DNA of 64,000 nt from Nymphaea colorata (Eukaryota; Streptophyta; Magnoliopsida; Nymphaeales; Nymphaeaceae), in the NCBI RefSeq assembly GCF_008831285.2, contig NC_045138.2:30661934-30725933 (forward strand), in the 5' to 3' direction. Positions 23,345 through 36,324 of the stretch are shown here, piece by piece. How positions within the stretch are numbered: the first letter of the stretch is position 1; every line of letters begins with the position of its first letter. A model generated the notes under the pieces. The model saw nothing but the letters and a program-made list of their open reading frames with translations. It made no database searches and had not been told where the DNA came from. Position numbers and translations under genes: made by a program.

Positions 23345-25205
23345 TTCTCTCTCTTGTTCCCCTCTCCAGGTACGCGTTTTGAATCCCCTCTCCTTCGCAG
23401 CCGTGACCTCTTCTTTCTCGTCGATGAACCCGCAGAAGACTCCCTCGCGTGCCTCCTCTCCCTTTCCGCATCAGAGCTCGACGCCTCCACGCCTCCTCTC
23501 AGTGCAGCCGCTAGCCTCCCGTCCCTCTCTTTCTCGCAAGGTATTGTCTCTCTCTCTCATTCTCTCTCTTGTTCCCTCTCCAAGTACGCCTTTTGAATCT
23601 CTGCAGGTGCGACGACTGAAAACGAAGCTCTGATGTTTGCACTGTTGTTTATCCCTCTTTCATTTCTTTTTTGTATTGCTTGCTGGATCTCTGCCGTGAG
23701 CATCAATCCCCTTTTCTTTTTGTATATTTTCCTGGTTCCTTCTCAAATGATGTCTGCACGCATGTTTATTGTGTTGAGCGCCTTTCTGAATGGGATCGTA
23801 TTTCAAAAGCAACCTCGGACGATTGTTCTACAAGCCTTATGGAATGAAAGAGTTGTTTTTGACATTTTGTACAGAAAACTAAGCCTTAGAACATCTTCAT
23901 TTGAGGCTGGTTATTCTACTTAAAGCCCATGGAGGCTACTAGCAGCCCGGCGTGCTGGGCGTTCACCTGCCTGTCAAAATGTTCTAATTTATGTCATCAT
24001 AGAAACTACTTGCTGTAGGAGCCCTAAACCTCGGTGCAGATGACCTCTTGGTTGTTTCTCCACCAAATTACAGAGAGACCCTTCCAGGCAGATTTAAGAA
24101 ATGCTGGTGGTTCAAAAACGTCTCTGCTTTGGGGCAGACCAACCTTGTCACGGCACTCTTGGATCTCTGCATTCTACCATCAGCCTGCACACACAGACAA
24201 AAAAAAAAAGGAGCCCTCATGTCTTCATGTAAAGTTGATTCTTCTTTTCTATTTTGGTCCAGAAATCTGTTGCCTCAATATTTGGCCATTTTGCTGATTC
24301 ATCTATTCTCCAGCTACTTCCCGCAAAGCCAATTGCAGAGAAGGATGCTTATTGAACGTCAAAAACTGTGTGCATTAGGATCAAAACTACAGAAAATCAA
24401 TGTAGAAATCATATTTTATAAACATAACATGAATTATGTGCAGGATTCAGAGACTAGTGATCTTAAGCAAGCTGCTAATTGCTTTCTTCAATCATCCAAT
24501 GTTGGTAGCAAGATTCAGAGACTAGTGATCTTAAGGTGGGGTAAAATGTAAGAAGCCAAAGAAAGAGCAGCTTTAGACTAGGACAACTTCCATAGTAATT
24601 AGTTAAGAAATCTCAATATTATGCTCCCTCTACAAAAAACTTTCATTACTATACGCAGTAACCAGCAGTAGTCGGTTAATTACAAACTAAAACTGAAGGA
24701 TGGGCATCGTGCACATATTCTGTGTCTATATGAATGTTTTCTTTGTTTCAATTGCTTCAGTTGTAAAGGAGGCACCCTTATTTTGATTAAGGTGACTTCA
24801 CATTTGCTATGGTATACATTTTCTTATGCAGGTTCTTCATTTGTCTTGGTGTCCTTATTTTCTTATGCATGTTCTTCTTTTGTTTTGGTGCTTCAACTTA
24901 AATAAACATTACTTGACAAGAAGCTGATCAGCTCTTCGAGTTGTTGTAAACCCCATCCAAACATCTTTTTGAAACAAATCACCATATAAATGAATGTCTC
25001 AGTTGCTCTACTATTTCTGCTGCTAGCCATTGTTTTTGTTTCTATCTTGGGGTTTTGCATTTAGTTGATGTTGTTGAACTGTGTGGTATGTTTGGCATAC
25101 CCATAACGTGTTGTTGAATTTTGCTCATTTTATGGCTTTCATATATGTTATATGTTCCTTTTAATTGAGTTGTTGCATCTACGTAGTGGACCGGTTGGTT
25201 AATAT
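23210..25205 (+). repeat. Tandem 2-kb duplication, copy 2
   Basis: Near-perfect repeat of 21215-23209 at an offset of 1,994-1,995 bp. It begins inside the CT-rich module (CGTGTGCCTCCTCTCC) and ends TTGGTTAATAT, after which unique sequence resumes. The identity implies a very recent unequal exchange, or an assembly duplication. Confidence 0.95.
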
Positions 25206-25339
25206 GAAGCGAAAAGTTCAAATCGATGTCAATTTAAAAAGGGGCAAAATGTCGGCAAATCAGAATTGTTCTAATAGATTGTGTGGGCGAGTATATCCGG
25301 TCTATACATTCATACATTCATAACCATGTTGTTGCCATA

Positions 25340-25580
25340 TTTTTGTAAATCTGGATAAATGTTTCCTTATTATCAAACTAAGAATTAAATTTCTGGACCA
25401 TCAAACTCAGAAATATAGAATTGGAAATATATTTTTAAGTCATCACACACATACCAAAATTGGAATCTGAAAATTTTTTTCCATTCCATTTTTTCATTTC
25501 CTATATTTTTAGAAATATAATTCCAGAAATATGTTCCCGTTGGATGACCAAATTCCCGTTGGATGACCAAATGATCGTCA
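25340..25580. repeat. Second copy of the GAAATATATTTC-rich element
   Basis: It shares phrases and order with 16850-17100. At its right side the phrase TTCCCGTTGGATGACCAAA is present twice in tandem (about 25534 and 25552), which may be an internal slip. Confidence 0.55.
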
Positions 25581-25963
25581 ACTAGGGCACGGAGTTACGT
25601 TTCTTGAGAATATTCAATATAAATGCTTTTCTTCTTTAAAATCCAAAGCAACTTAATTTTGTGGTTCCTGTTCAGCTTTATCCTGTTGCCTAGACAACAC
25701 TATTTACAAAAAACCTGGTCTCGAAAGTTGTGTCATTTCAAGAGAAGAAAGTTAGTTTTTGAAGAGTTTGTCTTGGTTCTAGCGTCCTATTTATTCATAA
25801 GTTAGACTCTGCCTTCAATAGTGGTGCTCCATCGCTGTTTGAACTTAGCTTTATCTCAGCCTATGAATGTGAAAGGACAGTCTGCAAGCAGCTAGATTCT
25901 TTAAAAAAAAAAACCACGTTTCATGGAAACTTAATGGCTTTACAGACAAAGAACAAAATTCAC

Positions 25964-25997
<34 letters not shown>

Positions 25998-28035
25998 AAT
26001 TACTTTAGTTATCTAAAAAAATCCAGCCTTTAGCCAATGTTGTCTATCGAAAAGAAAAAAAGATAAATGGTTGAGAAAAAAAAACAAGAAAAAAAAAGTC
26101 AAACTAATGTTAGATGATGAAAATGTTCATCATTTTTTTCTTTTTGTTTTTTCAAACTCTCCATCATATTGGATCGGATGGTCCTGATTAAATGGTTAGG
26201 TGACTCGGAAAAGTTTTTCAACTGGCAAACAACCATCGTTCTAACACCGATTAGTTGGGATGCATGATACTTGTTAATCAAAGAACCTCATGAATGTCAG
26301 AGACGTTGTGACAGTTGATGCTTCGCTGGTGGACTCTTTTTTTTACCAGTATATTCGATAAAATTACATAGCTAATCTTGAGTATATTGATATCAAAAGT
26401 AGGACAGAATAGAGGGCAAACCACTCAAAAAAGTAACTTGGGTAATTAATTGATCAATTGCCAGGCCGAGTCTCGTTAATTCTGGGGTAGTGGGGTTATC
26501 TACCGCTCATGCTATGCTCAAAGCCCCATCATTTTTCCCTCCTCTTAGAGTCTTGTGCTGCGTCGGGGCATAGGTGGGCAGCATTAATTCACAAGCTTTA
26601 TGTCTTGATTCTTGAAGGTGCTAAATCGCCTAGAGAGAATAAATAAAGAACAATCAACCGCATTAATTATCGTTTATTTAGTTATAGATCCCTAGGTAAT
26701 ATATTAAAAATGGTAGATACAGTGTAGAGATACATGGGGGCTGGTGTGAGCAACTGCCTATACCAGCTCGTGAGTGGCACACCTCAGCCCAACAAAAATT
26801 TTATCATATGGCCTCATAAATATATTGTAGTGACTCAAAAAACAGATAGGATGCCCTCACCAGAAGTTGTCTTGTGACTCAAGTGTCCATCAACCAAAAA
26901 ATTTATGGCTGCGGCACCGGCCGGTATAGATATTTGAATTATTGGTGGAATTTCCTTTCAATGTGGCGAGACTTTTTGGCATTACCAACTGTATTCATTG
27001 TCAAATCTTTAACCACCGAGCCTTCTTATACTCCCTAACAAAGATAATCTGTTAAGAATAGTAGCTATACGAATTATTGGTCGACTTTCATGCCCCGATA
27101 TTGCAAGATTTTTTGGCATTACCAACATAAAATTTTTATGATCAATCACGTTGCTAGTCTCCTGATCTTGCAAAAGTTACATTGTTCTTCGTAACAGTTG
27201 AGTATGAGTTTCTAATGTAGGATAAATTGCTCGCAATTCACCAACAGCCTAGAATGAACCATGAACATCGTTTGGGCTGGCTTTGATTAAACGATTTCTG
27301 GAGCCACAACCCCATGGGGATGTTTCGATAGCACTGCCAAGATCGTGAGCAGTTACATCACGAGTCAGTAAAGAGACTTTCACTAAAAATCTCAATCTCG
27401 TCAAGGCTAGTTTTATATCATTTGGAAAGATTAGGGGGCAATAAACTGAATTTATAGTATATCATTTGCAGAGATTCTAGGGGCAATAAATTGAATTTAT
27501 TGTTAAAACCTTAGCTATGAAGACCCTTTTACAGTTGTTGAAGAGAGGCTGGATTTCAGGCATTTCTGGTTAAACACCTCTTACTGTAAACTAAAGCGAC
27601 AAAATTGTTCCTTGCATATGTATTATTCCTTTTGTCTAAATTTAAATAAAATACAGAGACAGTTGCATCTTCTATATGCTAATGGACACTCAGTAATCGT
27701 CAGGGTATGACCTTGCCAGAAGCCACTGATGACCACCTGTCCCAAGTAAGTATGCAGTCCACCTTTTCAAAAATGTAAAATATAGTAGCAGTATCCAACG
27801 CAAGGATACAACACAATAAAACAAGCATATCAAAAGCAAATATGACCTGACTAAAGGAGTAAGAATACTCAGACACCTAAGAAGCTATTCCTAGAATGCT
27901 TTGGGGAAAAAACAAAAGCCACCACAAGTTGGTTCGAAGAGACGTGTCACATATCCGAGGAGAATAGACGTCCATCCACTATTATAGTGGTAGGTTGAAT
28001 ACCATCCGTTTTGCAGATGACACTGACTGTAGTTA
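25581..28035. other. Intergenic, no supported gene
   Basis: AT-rich, with an (AT)n run at about 25966-25994 and the inverted copy of the 11.6-kb repeat at 26100-26240. Near 26929-26990 and 27066-27124 a diverged phrase ending TTTTGGCATTACCAAC recurs. At 27417-27500 a phrase with GGGGCAATAAA-TGAATTTAT is present twice. I see no coding region. Confidence 0.45.
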
Positions 28036-31000
28036 TTAAACTTTTCGCTTCTTGTTGGAAGAGGCCTTAGTCTGATCTTGCTCTAGATTCCTTCTTAAAA
28101 GATCAATCTCCTCTTCTGAGACCAAATTATTGGTCTTCTTGTTCAATGTATAGGCTGCTGCTAATCTCCTTTTGCAATCATGGCTTGCAGAAGCGTGGTC
28201 AATCACTGGAACTAGCATTATTAGCAACATAAACCTGATAAAGCCTTCTTTTATATGTTCAAAAATCGAACTTGAAGCTTCATTCAAACTGGGACTGGAA
28301 CAAATCTTTCAGGAATGTATTTATGTAAAAAAAAAAGCCTAAACCTGCAACTGAATTGAAATTTTGAACAAAAAAAAAATCGGAAACCAAAATCAAGATC
28401 ATGTCAACGTAAAAACATCCTAAACATCTGATGTTAATATTTGAACTAAAGAGATTTGAAGACCAAACATAATAATGAGACTATGACAGAAATTTGAAGT
28501 TTATGTAAAGGACCTAAAATAAACGTCAACTCAAACATCGGTATTTGAAATGACACAATATTTGTATGGCGAATTTAAATAAGAACTACATGATTTAAGG
28601 AATATTTAAATATTTAATGGTGGAATGAGCATTTCTGCATGGTCATATCATTTGTTGAAACAAAATTTCCATAGCAAAAATTAATGTGTTAAGTCTCCAT
28701 TCAGTTGTACACCACCATGCCATAAAGCGACAATACGATCTGGTTCATTAAAGTATCCGTAATGAAGTTGAACTTGTATAAATAAATTAAACTAATGCAG
28801 TGACATGGATAAAACTTCACACGTACTGCGCTTGGTGGATCCCAACCTACCTGCAGCCAGCTTGGTTAGTACTAAAAGGGGGTTACAGCCATGATACAAG
28901 GTAGTAAGTAAAGGGCTGAAGTACACATATTACTTGTAGAAAAAATTTAATGTAGAGTACTCCACGGCTATTTCGTGCTTGACATGCGATAATATATTTT
29001 TTTTGCACATTCGACCCTAGGTTTTGTTGTTAAATATGATTTTTATTACACCAACTGCAAGGTCCAACTGTCATTCATCTCCTCCTCTCTCATAACCCCT
29101 CTCCCCTCCCGCCACCCCAAAAAGAAAAAGATGAAGAAAAATACAAAAATAACCCTACTAGTTAGCTTCAATTCACTCAAAAGGGTTGTGAACCATGACA
29201 CAAAGTAGAAAGGGGCTTCGGTACAATGCCATATCGTACTTTCTCAATTTGGTCCATCTTCTTACGTGTAGTATCCAACCAAATAAAAGAGCACCATTAT
29301 CCACATTATTTCTTGTCCCATTTACGATTTGTTTTCTGCTGATCATTCTACAAAGATTTCATAACACTAAAGCTATTTCTCAGCAAACATCAATAAAATT
29401 TGTCAAAAGAAGAAAGAACTAAGATGGTGGACATGACTAACCTGGTCTTGGGTAATCTTTCCCAATTATGCAGCTAGCCTTTCTTTGTACATCTAATGGA
29501 GCAGTCCAAGGTTCATAGATGTACTCTCTAGGCATATCTAGCATGTTTGGGGGAATTGACCCATCAGAATAAATTTGAGAAAAATTTAGTGAGTCTCTCA
29601 AATCAGTTCTACGTCATACCTCTTAAAACAGGGATGAAGTATCTGATGAAATTTCCATCAGGATCATATTTCTTTCCAAAAGTTGTAGGGGAATATATGC
29701 GATGATACTGAAAAGTTCACATTAAACATTTTATCAACAAAAAATAATATTTGCTTGAAAAGAAATCTGTGTATCTATAAATGAATTGAGATCATGTCTT
29801 AAGCTAACTTTTTTCCGAGGGCCAAGGGTAAATGTCTTTTACCTGATAAAAGAAGGATGAGCAAGAAAGCCACAACCAGTTGCCGTTATTAATTGACCAA
29901 TCAGAATCTATAAGAAGCCTCTCGAAAACATCACGTCCTTTCTCCCAATGGATAAACTAAGTAAACAATCATAATCAAACTACTAATACACATCATTGTA
30001 ATCAGTATGCTCATTAACGCAAGTCCTAGCCTATATGGCTACATCCAACGAACCAGATATCAGCTCAAAGGACATTGTCTCAACCATTGTTGCTGGCACG
30101 GGTAGAAAACTACATGCACCAAATAGTGTAACACAGTTTCCCAACCACATGGTTATCTCATTTATGGGTGGAAGACATTTCCAATATATGCACAGAATGA
30201 GGTAGTGGCTTCAGATAATTGGCAACATAAGACCATGATTCAGTGCTTCAAGAATTTCATGCATATGGATGATGAGGCAAAGACAGTCTAGTAGTCACAG
30301 CAATATATGTTCAAAAGTTTACCAATGATCAAGTTAAAATAGACAGTCTAGTGAGTCTAAATTAGTACAACAGGAACCAAAAGTTACATCCTCCCTGCCA
30401 CGAAACTGAAGGTGTAGTCAGTACCATATTAACGCTTGGGTGAAACGAACATTGACAGTTGAGATTTATCTAAGCCTATGACAAAGCCACATTGAGGTAA
30501 TACCAAGTACTTAACCATGTTATTGACAGAACCTGATCAGTGGTTGCATGCTCAAGCACATTTGATATATGCATCCATGCGGTTCTATTGTAATGGACAT
30601 TATGAACAATACCATGAAAATCCAATAGATCCTGATTAAATAAGAATGGAAACAGAGAGGAAGAAAAATATCCACCCCTCTCTCTTTGCTTGGTGGTCCA
30701 TTTAAAACAAGAATGATGCTGAACTTATAATCTGCTTGTAGTTGAACTATTAAACTTATTATGCAACTACTATCCTACACCTAAGTAAGTTAACAATGGA
30801 AAACATTGCATACGTTAATAGTTCAAGGAAAATTAGAGTACATTCCAATTGGTATTGCTGGAAAAATTTTAGTGTTTCAGTCATGACCAATTAAAATGTA
30901 TGAGCTCAACAAAATGTGAAGTATGTTATGATAGCACTGCATTCTACTGGAGTCTGGCATCAATCTAATATTTTTCTTGTTGATGATCTTGTGGCTGCTG

Positions 31001-34000
31001 TGGCGACAAAAACTTTCCTGTTTACCAATGACAAAGCCCACAACTATACAGACACAGTATGGTAGCTATCACAATGGAAACATATCACCCATGAAGAAAA
31101 CCTTCTAAGTAAACCATATTCAAAATTCTTATCACAGTAAGGTGTGAAAAATTTTCAAGTAAAACAAGTTGTCCTGTTTCGATAGGCAAAATATAAACTG
31201 TGTAAAATGTTTTTTTATTTTGTAATACTTAATGACAATATATTATAATTAACTCTTCCATGTACCCATGTATGATGGTAAAATATCAACTTGCAATTAT
31301 TAAATATTAACAATGGCAGACAGGAGGGTCAGTCTACCAGATCTCCACGAGTCAAGAAACAAGCAACAGCATGTCGAGCAAGATGATGCACCCATCCCCA
31401 TCTATGAAGCTGCAGAAACAAATACATTAAAAAAAGAATTTGATTTTTAGTGCATATATGTGTAAAATCATTAAATCATACAAACCCAAAAGATCAAGTC
31501 ATCAAACCTGGACCATTACAGCATCAATCCAAGGATAACCTGTTTTTGCCTCTCGCCAAGCAACAAAAAGTGCATCATCCTCATTCCATGGTATCTACAT
31601 AGTTGTAAATAGCCTGTCAACATTTGGTTGGAAGATGATTTTGATATCACAAAAATTTAAGAACAAGTTAAACTCACAGATTATTCCGTGCGCCAAGAGG
31701 TCGAAGAAAGCATGATTAATTAGCATGCATGCAGTTTGTGAGCTTCCTCCAGTTCTTTAAAACATTTCTCTCAAAATATATATACTCTTTGACGTTTAAA
31801 TGGAAGATGTTATAAGTTCCTTTTGATACAAAAATACTTTAGAAATGCAAAGCCATTTAATAGATTGTCATCCAAACAGCAAAAACAAGTATTTACGTTC
31901 TTACAATAACCCATGTCAGAAAACCAGGTGTTGCAAGTCCATGTTTTTGAACATAAAACCAGGATTTGCATTTTGTAACATATGTTCTGTCTTCCATGTT
32001 TTAGCCTTGGTCTTGTGCATTCAAAAACTCCTTCAAAGTTGATGAAGTGGCATCGCGGCTGACATGCTTTAGCTTATATATATTTTTAAAGAAGGGAACT
32101 GCTTTGGGTGCTGGATGTAGACAAATTTCTTTTTCACCTCAAATTGGGCACTTATCAAGAAAAATGTCATCCGATTTGGAGACAAGGAATTAGAAGATGA
32201 AAGAGAAAAGTTGCTTCAAGGTAAAACTTCTTGAATGCAAGTATTAGAGGGAAAGGAATAAGAGAAGCATTTCTCATAAAACATGTTTTCCCAAACATTC
32301 AAAGGAAATAAATTCCAAAATTAGAAGGGTAAAAATATTTTTCTCATTTTTATTGCATGAGATATCATATACCTTAATTGAAAGATGAAAGCTGAAATCA
32401 AGCAGATGAAAGAATCAATGTTGTAAAAAGCGTACTGCAAGTCGTATCAGTCTGGCTTTAAGATACGCTGTATAGTATAATATCATAATGTATCGTAACT
32501 GTATCGTATTTTTTTTAAACACAAAAATTAATCAGAAAAAATAAGAAGAGTTCTGAAAAAACAGTAAAAATTAGTGTATCATAATCGTATCATAACGTAT
32601 CGTAGTTGTATCGTAACGTATCGTAGTCGTATCGTAATTGTATCGTTCCGTATCGTAGTTGTATCATACGATACGGTGCCTGTATCGTAATTGTACAATA
32701 CAAATGGTGTATCGTATCGCATTTTTTTAAACGCGATGATACGTATCGTACCATACATACAACACTGGAAAGAATACAATTCTAATGCAAGATACATGAA
32801 ATATGCAAAGTAGACCAAGAGAATGTTTTCTCCAAAAACTGTACCTGTTTGCAGATTCTATTCCCTTTCATCTGGTCAAAATTTGGAGTTCCAAATCCCA
32901 CCGTGTAGAAAAAGTCTCGCCATAACAACTACGATAAAATACAATATTGTGACTATTGAATTCCAATTGCAAGAACACCTTAACTAAAGCCATCAATAGA
33001 CCAACCTGTCCAACAAGTGAAACTGGTGGGGATGTGTGATTTTTAACGTTTTTATACACATCTAGGAGGCGCTGATAAAAGTATCTGGAAGAAAGGCAGC
33101 CAAACTGGAAATACCAAAATCAGAATTATAATTAGTATTATAAAATCATTCTTCATCATAAAAGACAAAAAGGTTTTAGAACCTAATCTCTCCAAAACAG
33201 GGGTCGAACATGCCTTCAAGTAAGGGGACAAAACTGTCGTTGCCGGCTTAGACAAGGCAGTTGGATCACCTTTAGGTTTGTCAAAGCATGCAACCCACTC
33301 CTGCACATGATGACAAGAGTTGATGCCAAGTTTAAAATATATATTTTTCAGAGATTTGTCAAGATGAACAAAAATGACAAACAAAATGAATTGGCATAAA
33401 GAAATGCAACCCACTCCTGCATGTGATGATAAGAAACCTGTCTGCAAATTGCAATCTTGCTTTGGCATTCAGAGATGAATGTGAATCGTACTTTGGGATT
33501 TGACTAGATAATGCCTCGACAAGAGTAAATAAGTAATAGAATAGTTATATCTATTCCTTTAGCATCTCAAATTCATCCAGTACTTATTAGAAGTCTTACA
33601 GATCATAACATGTCATATGAAACGTATTGTAACAGTGAGGAGAAAACAGTACTTTTCACCTCCTGAGATTAGTTTCAGGGGTACAACATGCTTTTTGCAG
33701 CATTGCCTATTAGTGTACCATGTACTTCCTTGTCCACACAATAATTTTGTCAAGAATACCACAATCCAGAAGATTTTGTCTTCAGTTAAGCTTCTGCATT
33801 AGCTTGCTGGACTGATGTGGCGATGGAAGTAACCACAATGTGGCTAGTAAGTTCTCCCTTCTTCATTTCTTATCTTCACCATGACTTATTTCTGCTAGGC
33901 CTCAACGTAGAGGTTTTTTGCCTGAGATTCACAAGAAAATCCATCCTTGACTTTCATTGATTAAGTTTGCAGCAATTGAACTTGAGACAGTACCTATATG

Positions 34001-36156
34001 AGTTTTTGACTAAAAATGAACTATAATTTATAAATTCAGAAAAGAAAGAACTGTTACATTTATTCAATGAGATCGAGCTGTTAGGATCCAAGATATCAAC
34101 GGACAAAAATAAATGCCTTGACTAAAATCAGAAGCTCAGAGTTTATTTACCTTTTCACTAGAATAATGAATATTCAATAGAATTTATCTAAGTGTTAAGG
34201 GATCACTTGTCACCACAAGGCAAGGGTGCATCGGGTTTTGGATGCGAGGAAAACAAAAGAAATTGGAAGAAGAAGAGACAAGAAGAAATATGAAACCAAA
34301 GAATGACAGTTACATTATATATATATATATTATGTTGGACGGATAATTGCCATTATGAATCTATGATAAGGATAAACCGATAAAGTACAAAGAAACACAT
34401 CATAAAAGATCAAGATCTCTTGAGAACTCAACCTCAAGTCAGCTAGAAGATTCTCTCAATCCGAATTTTCGACAAATGGACTGCAGTTTTGCTTCATTTC
34501 CAACACTTGGCCATCACGTCTGCAAGCTGGAGTCCAGAGCTTGTAACCGAAATGCCCAACTCCATTCTACTGGACACCTTCCACTTACTAATAGCACCAT
34601 GTCCATTATTTGATTCAGTCCAGAATCTCAATATATTTGTGCATTTCCTCTCTCCACTTAGGGCCTTTCACTTCCCTTTTACACTCCTGGCAATGATACT
34701 TGATTAGGTACCAGCCATAAAAGGTTGATAGGTTGAAAGCTCACACCTCATCCGTTCTTCTGCTCCAATAATCCTCCTAAGAAAAGTAATAAGCTCATCA
34801 AAATTTAGGTTTGATACGCTTAAAATGCACGTTTTGGTAAATTTCCCCAACACGATCCGAAAATTTTTTTTTATAGTTTCTGTAATTTTTAGTGATACCA
34901 CTACCAGGCAACACTCTCATGGCCCTTGGTGAGCCAAGCAACTAAAAGGCTCATGGTTCCTAGGGGCAACATGAGCACTAATAGTCATAATAGTAATAGA
35001 ACCATATGCATCAATGTTTTTCAATAAAATGTATAACCTAAAGATATCCCAAATTTTATAAACAAACTGATGTACATGGATTGCAATCAAACGTTCAAGG
35101 CAAATCAAATTGAGAAAATGTGGAGAAAGTACATCAAAAATTGCAACTACAGAAAGTGGAAGGAAGAGGAAACCTATGAACTACTCTTTTGGGGGCATGT
35201 GTGATGAGAAAAAACTTCTCTCAGGAGATAAGATTTTCCCATCTCATCATAGGTGCTACAAGATGATGAAACAAGGAAAACGCGTTCCAGACATTTTGTT
35301 CTATCTAATCCGCATTAGAGGAACATCCAGATAGACTCTAAGTGGTCCAATCTAGGTATGCAGAAAGGCTTACTGGATATGTTTCTTGCAAAAGAGTTCT
35401 AAGTGCATGCCAACACTATTAAGGACAGAAATTCCGCTAAACATGATATCAACCAATTCAGTCCCTACTTGAATAAAAGAAGGCCAGGTAGAACCTACAT
35501 TTTTAAAGCAACAAAGTGGACATCAATTATTTGAGAATCTAATTCAAAAATATTGCACCAAATAAAAGGATATGACAGGTTCTAACAAAAGTATCTTGAA
35601 ATTGTATTCATTATATAGCTTAGGCCTACAGGCAGAGAAAATAAATGTGATTGATTATTACATGCCTTGTCATTAAGCAATTCCCCCAATCTCTTTAAAG
35701 CTTCAGATTCACCTCCTCGAAAAGGAGAGAATTCTTCCTGCATTTGATGAGAGCATAATCAGCAAATAAAATAATGAAAAATGTTTGGATATCCACATTA
35801 GAGATCAAACCTGTCTCAGATTCCCATAGCCTAGTTCATTGATCCTTGGAACACTCATAAGATCACACTCGCCAAAGTCCCCCAAAGAAGGAAGTTTTTG
35901 AGGAGGTAGTGCAATTGAGAGCTGAGGACTTCCGGCTAGTTTCAGGAATGATTGATAAGTCAATGGTGGCTTCCCACCATTCTTTGATGTTTAAAGGCAT
36001 CCAATAGAAAATAAATGAAATCAAGTTAGTCACATGGAGAAGGATAGGATTTAGATGAAAATACAAAAGAACAATAGAGCATGTACAAGATTTTGGAACT
36101 AGAGTACGTCAAATGCCCTGGTTCCCTAGTTCCTGTAGGAGTGCTAAGTGAATGGT

Positions 36157-36194
<38 letters not shown>

Positions 36195-36231
36195 TCCGCA
36201 TACATAGTAAGAATCTACATACGTCTACATG

Positions 36232-36324
<93 letters not shown>

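Noticed and set aside
26380-27540. Plastid DNA insertion
   Set aside because: Some phrases looked organelle-like, but I could match no plastid gene or continuous plastid sequence.
33052-33468. 138-residue frame spanning photolyase exons 6 and 7
   Set aside because: It reads exon 6 and then runs into its intron. The true structure splices from 33214 to 33104 using a GC donor.
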